From: Pontibacter virosus
GTDB lineage: Bacteria > Bacteroidota > Bacteroidia > Cytophagales > Hymenobacteraceae
Length of the DNA: 64,000 nucleotides
Direction of reading: 5' to 3'
Assembly (NCBI RefSeq): GCF_003096355.1
Contig: NZ_QEKI01000006.1
Span: 124,001-188,000, forward strand
Part shown: in pieces, positions 58,168 to 64,000 of the stretch
How positions within the stretch are numbered: position 1 is the stretch's first letter
Layout of the letters: the number at the start of each line of letters is the position of its first letter
Made by a program: the position numbers and the translations under genes
Notes under the pieces: generated by a model
The model's input: only the letters and a program-made list of their open reading frames with translations
Told to the model about the DNA's origin: nothing
Database searches by the model: none

Positions 58168-59004
58168 ATGATGAAGCATATCAATCGTACTGCACCCTGG
58201 CTGTTTTTCTTTGTCAGCGTGTTTTTTATGAGCAGTTGCAAAGACAATGAAGGGGTGATCTTCTCTATCCAGGACGATATCCGGCTGGGTGAGCAGGTAT
58301 CGCAGCAAGTAGACTCTACCTTTCGTGCACAAGGCAAACTATTGGAGCGCACTTCTACCAATGCCAACGTTCAAAAAGCTTACACCCACCTCGACCGTAT
58401 TGTGAACCGTGTGCTCAACTCCGGCGAGATCAAGTACCGGAACGATTTTGCGTGGACGGTGAAGATCATCGACGACCGTGAGACCCTGAACGCTTTCGCA
58501 GCACCGGGAGGGTATATCTATGTTTATACCGGTCTGATGAAATTCCTGGATGACGAAGACCACTTTGCCGGGGTACTTGCCCACGAAATAGCCCATGCTG
58601 ACAAACGCCATAGTGTACAGCAATTGCAGCGGCAATACGGCATCGCCATCCTGCTTTCTGTGGCATTGGGTAATAATCCGGGAGCCTTGCAGCAGATTGC
58701 CGCGCAATTGGGTGGCACCTTGGCCGGACTAAGTTTTAGTCGTGGTGCTGAAACCGAAGCTGATAACGCCTCTGTGCTATACCTGGATGGCACTGATTAC
58801 TACGCCTGCGATGGAGCAGCCGGTTTCTTTGTGAAGCTCAACGCCGAGGCGCAGAGTAGCAACCCGCCAGAGTTTTTAAGCACCCACCCCAACCCGGACA
58901 ACCGCATCGAAAACATACAGCAACAGGCCAAACAGCGTGGCTGCGCAACAGACGGAGCCCCTGACAATGACTTTAGCGAACTGAAAAGAAGTTTGAACCT
59001 GTAA
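58168..59004 (+). CDS. M48-family lipoprotein metalloprotease
   Basis: 278 residues. The lipoprotein signal ends at MSSC (Cys24). The zinc site HEIAH is at 139-143 and a third ligand Glu lies in GAETEAD near 195-199. M48 enzymes of this BepA/LoiP type act in the periplasm on outer-membrane proteins. It is followed by its own terminator. Confidence 0.93.
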   Translation: MMKHINRTAPWLFFFVSVFFMSSCKDNEGVIFSIQDDIRLGEQVSQQVDSTFRAQGKLLERTSTNANVQKAYTHLDRIVNRVLNSGEIKYRNDFAWTVKIIDDRETLNAFAAPGGYIYVYTGLMKFLDDEDHFAGVLAHEIAHADKRHSVQQLQRQYGIAILLSVALGNNPGALQQIAAQLGGTLAGLSFSRGAETEADNASVLYLDGTDYYACDGAAGFFVKLNAEAQSSNPPEFLSTHPNPDNRIENIQQQAKQRGCATDGAPDNDFSELKRSLNL

Positions 59005-59009
59005 TCAGC

Positions 59010-59035
59010 AAAGGCCTGCCGCAGGGCAGGCCTTT
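59010..59035 (+). terminator. Terminator after the M48 lipoprotein gene
   Basis: An 11-bp perfect stem with a 4-base loop (59010-59020 with 59025-59035), just after the stop codon. Confidence 0.8.
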
Positions 59036-59061
59036 CTGTTTGACCTCTATACCTGCAGACT

Positions 59062-60201
59062 ATGAAAAAGATAAAAAACACGGCTGGAAAAGCTGCTTTA
59101 AAAGTTGAGGAGAAGTTTGACACCTTGACATTTAACCTGCGCCGCAAGCTCAACATGTTTGGTCCGCTGCACATCATGGCCTACCGCAGCTACGGCACTC
59201 CCACCCGCCTTTATGTGAAGGGCCGTGTGCTGGTCGATAAGGGCATCACCTTGTCAGAAGAAAATGATACGCTTTGGGAGAATATCCTGAACATGTACAA
59301 GCGGTTCAACAGTCGGGAGATACCGGGAGCACGCATAGAGCTGTGCCTGGGAGATCAGAAGCATGAAATCACGACTGACGTGGAAGGCTATTTTGTGCTG
59401 AACCTCGCTCCAGAAAAGCCACTTGTGCTTGAGGATGTATGGCACACAATTGATATCACACTTTCAGAATCTCCTGTAGAGTTTGAAGGTCCGGTAAAGG
59501 CACAGGCACATGTGCTGGTACCGCCCCCTGACGCAGAGTATGGCATTATCAGCGACATCGACGATACCATCGTGAGGACCGGTGCCACAAGTCTGTTGCA
59601 GACTGGCCGGAACGTGCTGCTCAATAATGCCCATACCCGCATACCGTTCCACGGTGTGGCCTCGTTTTACAAGTCCTTGCAACTAGGGCGCAACGGCAAG
59701 CGCAATAACCCCTTTTTCTACGTCTCGAGTAGTCCCTGGAACACGTATGATTTACTCTACCACTTTCTGGAGCTAAACGAGATACCGCAGGGCCCGCTCC
59801 TGCTCCGCGACTTTGGTCTGGATGAAAGCAAGCTCGGCGCCTCCGACCACATGAGCCACAAGTACAAAGAGATCGAGAACATACTGATCACTTACCCGGA
59901 GCTCAAGTTCATCCTGATCGGTGACAGTGGCCAGCAGGATGCAGAGATCTATGCCGAGGTTGTAAAGAATCACCCGGGCCGCGTTCTGGCTATCTATATT
60001 CGGGATGTGAACATCGAAAAACACACAACCAAGGTGGTCAGTATCTTCGACGAATTTAAGGACAGCAAAGAGGTGGAAATGGTGCTCGTAAAAGAGACCC
60101 TGGAAGCCGCCGAACACGCAGCCAAATACGGCTATATCTTCACAGAGGAACTCCCGGAAATCGCCAGAGAGACCGAAGTGGATGCCGAAGGAGATGAGTA
60201 G
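59062..60201 (+). CDS. App1-like DUF2183 phosphatase
   Basis: 379 residues. After a basic N-terminus and a beta-rich region, the DUF2183 domain starts at about 160 with the HAD-type DIDDT (Asp165 and Asp167) and continues with YVSSSPWNTY and ILIGDSGQQDAEIY. App1 of yeast is a phosphatidate phosphatase; the bacterial substrate is untested. It probably acts on a phospholipid or phosphosugar in the cytoplasm. Confidence 0.85.
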   Translation: MKKIKNTAGKAALKVEEKFDTLTFNLRRKLNMFGPLHIMAYRSYGTPTRLYVKGRVLVDKGITLSEENDTLWENILNMYKRFNSREIPGARIELCLGDQKHEITTDVEGYFVLNLAPEKPLVLEDVWHTIDITLSESPVEFEGPVKAQAHVLVPPPDAEYGIISDIDDTIVRTGATSLLQTGRNVLLNNAHTRIPFHGVASFYKSLQLGRNGKRNNPFFYVSSSPWNTYDLLYHFLELNEIPQGPLLLRDFGLDESKLGASDHMSHKYKEIENILITYPELKFILIGDSGQQDAEIYAEVVKNHPGRVLAIYIRDVNIEKHTTKVVSIFDEFKDSKEVEMVLVKETLEAAEHAAKYGYIFTEELPEIARETEVDAEGDE

Positions 60202-60221
60202 TTTCTAAATTGAGTGATGGA

Positions 60222-60321
60222 GTGGTTGAGTGATTTTTTAATTGTTAAATTATTGATTTTTGAACTATTAATTCAATGATTTAAATCACGCACTAACAAA
60301 CTCTCCAACTCACTCAACCAC
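60222..60321. repeat. Intergenic inverted-repeat element between convergent genes
   Basis: A perfect 12-bp inverted repeat, gtggttgagtga (60222-60233) with tcactcaaccac (60310-60321), encloses AT-rich DNA between the App1-like and NTF2-like genes. Nearby bases repeat the same short words imperfectly, and ctctccaact is shared with the element at 53270. Confidence 0.6.
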
Positions 60322-60336
60322 CAATTCACTAAATCT

Positions 60337-60831
60337 CTAACTCGAATGGTCTGCTACGATCTTCCAGCCTTCGGGGAAGCGCTTGAGGATGATGGAGAAG
60401 TGGCCTTGTAGGTCGCCTAGTTCGGCCTTGCGCTGCAGGTGCCATTTACCTACCACGAGCATATGGTCTGCGGTCAGGTGGCGCATTTCCTTTAGGTCAA
60501 AGGTCAGCTTGCCCATGGCTGCCGGATCAGGGTAGCTTTTACGATAGTTGTCGAGGGTCTTCTGCCAGCCGTAGGTCAGGCCGCTTTTGCCCACAAACAG
60601 CAGGGAGTCCGATTTCCAGTAGTCCTGCATAAAACAATCAAGATCGCCCTGGCTCCAGCAGGCCGACTGCGAAGCCAGCATATCGCGCACCTGCGCTTCT
60701 GCTTCCGCTGTATCATGCATGGCAGGTGCGCTTCTGGCAAGTTCTATTTGCTTTTCATCCTGCTGCAGGCAGGCTGTCAGTGACAGGCCTATACCCAGGG
60801 CCAGTGCGCCGATAAACTTATTCCTTTTCAT
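60337..60831 (-). CDS. NTF2/SnoaL-fold (DUF4440-like) lipoprotein
   Basis: 164 residues. The lipoprotein signal ends in LTAC (Cys21). The cone-shaped NTF2 fold follows: an N-terminal helix (QVRDMLASQSACWSQGDLDCF), WKSDSLLFVGKSGLTYGW and a C-terminal sheet ending in HFSIILKRFPEGWKIVADHS. Such proteins bind small molecules or act as subunits; the ligand is unknown. Its start overlaps the mtgA stop by 14 bases, so the two are coupled. Confidence 0.8.
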   Translation of the reverse strand: MKRNKFIGALALGIGLSLTACLQQDEKQIELARSAPAMHDTAEAEAQVRDMLASQSACWSQGDLDCFMQDYWKSDSLLFVGKSGLTYGWQKTLDNYRKSYPDPAAMGKLTFDLKEMRHLTADHMLVVGKWHLQRKAELGDLQGHFSIILKRFPEGWKIVADHSS

Positions 60832-61555
60832 CTTTTTCGGGAAGTATGGTTTTGATGTAAGTGGTTCCGCCCAAGCGGCTCATGGCGCGGGCTATACGCA
60901 CTTGTCTTCTCAATACGTAAGCCGATGGTCTTTCAGCAGAATAACGGATCGGGTTGGGAAGTACCGCCGCCAATCGTGCGGCCTGCTGACGCCCCACTTC
61001 TGATGCTGATTTCTTGAAATACTTCTGAGAAGCGGCTTCCACCCCAAACACCCCATCTCCCATCTCTGCGATGTTCAGGTATACCTCCAGTATGCGCTGC
61101 TTGCCCCACAGCATTTCGATCAGAAAAGTAAAATAGGCCTCCACCCCCTTGCGCAGGTAACTGCGGCCGTGCCACAGAAACACATTCTTGGCCACCTGCT
61201 GGCTAATGGTGCTGCCTCCCCTGATGTTAGTTCCCTTCTGGTTGCGCTTGAAGGCATCGGCAATGGCGTTGAAGTCGAAGCCGCTGTGCTCCAGGAAAAG
61301 CTGGTCTTCTGACGCTACCACGGCCAGCGGCAACTGATCCGACATCTCCTCCAAAGAAACGAACTTATACCTGATCGCAGGGTTATCCTTGCCCGCTGCA
61401 CCGGCTTCGGCACGGCGCTTCACCATGTGTAGCGTGGCGGGTGGCGCCACCCAACGGTATACCAGCACCCACAGCACACTCAGGAGCACGAGGCTCAGCA
61501 AAAGCTTTGTGACGATAAGCCTGATCTCACGAAAGCCCAGCCGTTTCTTCTTCAT
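60818..61555 (-). CDS. mtgA: Monofunctional peptidoglycan glycosyltransferase
   Basis: 245 residues from the ATG at 61555; upstream GTG readings add an unlikely leader. A single membrane helix (about 14-36) precedes the GT51 domain, with Glu83 in ASEDQLFLEHSGFD, IRGGSTISQQVAKN (111-124), and KQRILEVYLNIAEMG. It polymerises glycan strands from lipid II. Coupled to the downstream NTF2-like lipoprotein gene. Confidence 0.95.
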   Translation of the reverse strand: MKKKRLGFREIRLIVTKLLLSLVLLSVLWVLVYRWVAPPATLHMVKRRAEAGAAGKDNPAIRYKFVSLEEMSDQLPLAVVASEDQLFLEHSGFDFNAIADAFKRNQKGTNIRGGSTISQQVAKNVFLWHGRSYLRKGVEAYFTFLIEMLWGKQRILEVYLNIAEMGDGVFGVEAASQKYFKKSASEVGRQQAARLAAVLPNPIRYSAERPSAYVLRRQVRIARAMSRLGGTTYIKTILPEKDEKE

Positions 61556-61713
61556 TTTAAAAGGTCGAAAATAAGTGCGCAAAGCTAAGTGTTTTGGCTC
61601 ATATTGCAACAAAAGCAGTCTGCTTGAATTGTAATACTTAACACGCACTTAATCAAACCCGTATTCCATATACAAAACCTGTACTTGCCTGTTATCCAGC
61701 TAAAAAAAAGACC

Positions 61714-62349
61714 ATGCAAAAGTATTTGCCCTTGTTCCCTCTAAATATTGTGGTATTTCCGGGCGAGAAACTGAACCTGCACATTTTCGAACCCCGTTAC
61801 AAGCAGTTGATCTACGACTGCCTCGAGAGCGGTGGTACGTTTGGTATTCCCACGTTCATCAACAACGGCGTGGGTGTCTACGGTACGGAGATCGAGCTGC
61901 TGCACGTTGAAAAGAAATACGAAACAGGTGAGATGGACATCCGCACGCAGGGCATGGGCATTTTCAAAATCATAGAGTTTGACAAACAGGCACCCGGCAG
62001 GCTGTACGCAGGTGGCCAGGTGGAGGAAGTGGAGAACCTGGCAGACGAAGACATCGTGACGAAGGAACGGATACGCGGTAAGTTGCAGGAGTTGTATTCC
62101 GCCTTAGGTATAGGCAATATCCTGATGGAATTACCCGAAAACTTCACCTCATACGATGTTGGTCATCATTTAGGGCTCAACACGGAACAGGAATATACCT
62201 TATTGCAGTGCAACAGTGAGGCCCTGCGACAGGAGATGATCCTGCAGCATCTCCTCCAGGTACTACCCATTGTAGCCGAAACCGAGAAGCTTAAGGAGCG
62301 CGTCAAACTCAATGGCCATTTCAAAAATCTCACGCCACCCAACTTCTGA
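61714..62349 (+). CDS. LON-substrate-binding-domain protein
   Basis: 211 residues that form only a LON N-terminal (ASB) domain (YLPLFPLNIVVFPGEKLNLHIFEPRY), with no ATPase or protease domain. Such proteins are widespread with unproven roles. Its TGA stop overlaps the next start (TGATG), so it is translationally coupled to the metallophosphoesterase gene. Confidence 0.85.
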   Translation: MQKYLPLFPLNIVVFPGEKLNLHIFEPRYKQLIYDCLESGGTFGIPTFINNGVGVYGTEIELLHVEKKYETGEMDIRTQGMGIFKIIEFDKQAPGRLYAGGQVEEVENLADEDIVTKERIRGKLQELYSALGIGNILMELPENFTSYDVGHHLGLNTEQEYTLLQCNSEALRQEMILQHLLQVLPIVAETEKLKERVKLNGHFKNLTPPNF

Positions 62350-63578
62350 TGCTGCTATACTTTCTCATTATATCTACTGTTTTGTTTTTGGTGTTTGGGC
62401 TGTTCAGCTATTGGCAGGAACTCAAGTACCGTAACAAACCATTTTACAGACTCTCCGATGTAGGCTGGCGCAAGTGCTTTCCCAAACCGGAGGCGAAGCT
62501 GGTACACAGCATTGCCTTTATGGGTGATGTGGGCTATGTGGCCATCGACGGCACAGATCCCGTTATGCGGCTATTGGAAGAGTGGCAGCAGAATACAGGT
62601 CCGGATGGCAGCGTCCTGTTCCTGGGGGATAACCTATACCCGGTGGGGCTTCCTGCCGAAACGCACCGCCACTACCCTGCCGCCAAAGAGCGTCTGGATT
62701 TTCTGTTGGGACAAATGGGCGCTTACGAAGGACGAAAGATTTTTCTCAGTGGCAACCACGACTGGAACAAAGGGCGCAAAAAAGGGCTGGAGTATGTGCT
62801 GCGCCAGGAAAAACATGTGGTCGATACGCTGCAGGATGAAAGCAGTTACCTGCCCCGCCACGGTTGTCCGGGACCGGAGACCATACAATTGGCAGACGGA
62901 CTGCTGCTGGTGATTATTAACACGCAATGGTGGGTGCAACGCGGCGAAAAACCCATGGGTACTGCGCAGGGTTGCCCTTATGATAACATTGAAGAGTTTT
63001 TTGTGCGCCTGAACCAGATCTTGCGCCGTAACCGACACCAACGCATCGTAGTAGCAGCGCATCACCCGCTCTACAGCAATGCCCTACACGGCGGTAAGTT
63101 TACGATCAAGCAGCACATTTTCCCACTCACTGCAGCACACAAGCGTATTTATGTCCCCCTGCCCATTTTCGGTTCGCTTTACCCTTTTTATCGCAAGTTG
63201 TTTGGTGCTTATGAGGATATGTCGCATCGAAAATACCGTAAGATGCGCAAGCGCCTGTTACGCATCTTCCACCAATACAGCAATATCGTGTACGTTGCGG
63301 GGCACGACCATAACCTGCAGCACTTCGAGGTGCGGGACAATCATTACATTGTGAGCGGGTCGGGCAGCAAAACCTCATTTGTCAAAAAAGGCGGCAAAGC
63401 CACCTTTACGCTGGAACAACGAGGCTTCTTTGTGCTCAACTACTATGATACAGGTGAGGTATGGATAGAAGCCCTTGCCGTTACGGAGGGTGAGGATGTT
63501 TCATTGCCCGGAAATGTCGTGTTCAGAAAAGAACTCCGCACCATTATGCAACCAAAGGAACTGACACAGCAGGTATAA
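62349..63578 (+). CDS. Membrane-anchored metallophosphoesterase
   Basis: 409 residues. One N-terminal transmembrane helix (about 3-20) is followed by a calcineurin-like domain with MGD (58-60), GDN (93-95), GNHDW (135-139), AAHHPLYSN and AGHDHN. In some Bacteroidota this domain is the first part of one long protein with a kinase-like middle and a barrel; here it is a separate gene about 10 kb from the kinase-like lipoprotein. The substrate is unknown. Confidence 0.85.
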   Translation: MLLYFLIISTVLFLVFGLFSYWQELKYRNKPFYRLSDVGWRKCFPKPEAKLVHSIAFMGDVGYVAIDGTDPVMRLLEEWQQNTGPDGSVLFLGDNLYPVGLPAETHRHYPAAKERLDFLLGQMGAYEGRKIFLSGNHDWNKGRKKGLEYVLRQEKHVVDTLQDESSYLPRHGCPGPETIQLADGLLLVIINTQWWVQRGEKPMGTAQGCPYDNIEEFFVRLNQILRRNRHQRIVVAAHHPLYSNALHGGKFTIKQHIFPLTAAHKRIYVPLPIFGSLYPFYRKLFGAYEDMSHRKYRKMRKRLLRIFHQYSNIVYVAGHDHNLQHFEVRDNHYIVSGSGSKTSFVKKGGKATFTLEQRGFFVLNYYDTGEVWIEALAVTEGEDVSLPGNVVFRKELRTIMQPKELTQQV

Positions 63579-63584
63579 CCTGGT

Positions 63585-64000
63585 CTATGCTTCTTCCGGT
63601 ATAGGCAGAATGACTTTCAGGCTTTTGGGGTGCATCGTCACTTTTATCTCCTCTCCCAACTCCACCGGCTCCCCGTCAATGTGCACCACTTCCTTGTCCA
63701 CGTTGTAGACGGTAGCCCGGCGGCAACTAATGCGTCGGGTATAGATGGAGCCATCGATATTATCTGTGTACATCCGGTACAGCAAAACAGGTGCGGCAGC
63801 TTTTGGGAAAGGCTCGATCAGGCATATCTCAAAACGGCCGTCGTTTAGGATTCCACTGGGGTTAATGGCGGCATTACTCCCAAAGGCATTCGCATTGGCG
63901 ATGGTCACCATAAATGCCTCTCCTTCAAAATTCTCCGTGTCGGTCTCTATGCGATAGAATTTCGGCTCGTAGTTCATATACTCCTGCAGGGCTATCCAGG
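63585..64000 (-). CDS. Diacylglycerol/lipid kinase family protein (C-terminal part)
   Basis: The reading frame is open across the right edge, so the gene continues upstream and its N-terminal kinase half is not visible. What is seen is the all-beta C-terminal domain of the YegS/DagK family (FMVTIANANAFGSNAAINPS, GRFEICLIEPFPKAAAPVLL, HIDGEPVELGEEIKVTMHPK). Family members phosphorylate diacylglycerol or related lipids with ATP. Convergent with the metallophosphoesterase gene, 6 bases apart. Confidence 0.88.
   Translation of the reverse strand, partial: WIALQEYMNYEPKFYRIETDTENFEGEAFMVTIANANAFGSNAAINPSGILNDGRFEICLIEPFPKAAAPVLLYRMYTDNIDGSIYTRRISCRRATVYNVDKEVVHIDGEPVELGEEIKVTMHPKSLKVILPIPEEA

Overview
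The window is a compact stretch of Bacteroidota chromosome, most likely from a Pontibacter-like member of the Hymenobacteraceae (Cytophagales). That placement is inference. It rests on roughly 50% G+C by eye, promoters of the TAnnTTTG type, mostly weak or absent Shine-Dalgarno sequences, a plug-less TonB-receptor-type barrel beside an HU/SPOR protein, a short primary sigma factor, a histone H1-like Hc1 gene and a serine-palmitoyltransferase-like enzyme. I see about 53 protein genes, one tRNA, and no rRNA, prophage, insertion sequence or CRISPR array.

Layout. Bases 1-8.3 kb (minus strand) hold one long operon: a large TPR protein, a plug-less barrel, an HU-SPOR protein, ExbB/TolQ, ExbD/TolR, a TonB/TolA-like protein and FolC. 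It looks like a Tol-type envelope machine without TolB or Pal. From 8.5 to 15 kb come holA, a membrane-anchored DnaQ-fold exonuclease coupled by an ATGA overlap to a CNMP-CBS-DUF294 nucleotidyltransferase-like protein, and a secreted clan GH-A glycosidase. From 15 to 28.5 kb lie housekeeping genes: tyrS, hc1, an alpha-oxoamine synthase (sphingolipid or sulfonolipid type), accC, bshB1, an M23-LysM protein, trxB, rpoD, pnp, rpsO, an LptF/G permease and a START-like protein. A tRNA-Met and an outer-membrane porin follow. From 30.2 to 33.5 kb is the classic thrS-infC-rpmI-rplT operon, with infC apparently starting at ATA. Two TPR proteins and parE-parC follow, up to 40.1 kb.

From 40.5 to 51.6 kb are an AI-2E permease, a DEDDh-GIY-YIG nuclease, and a carbohydrate block: fructose-bisphosphate aldolase, a PfkB kinase, a GH65 phosphorylase, OtsB, a beta-phosphoglucomutase-like HAD protein and Pgi. 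Together these could convert trehalose-type disaccharides to glycolytic intermediates. From 51.6 to 64 kb lie a lipoprotein with kinase-like motifs, topoisomerase IB, an M16 peptidase, an M48 lipoprotein, an App1-like phosphatase, MtgA, a LON-domain protein, a membrane metallophosphoesterase and a lipid-kinase fragment.

The most striking pattern not explained by genes is the octamer AGGTATAG (complement CTATACCT). I counted about 47 exact copies by eye, roughly equal on both strands, against about 2 expected by chance. It lies in several reading frames and in intergenic DNA, and forces otherwise unusual codons. It looks like a genome-wide iterated DNA signal of unknown function.
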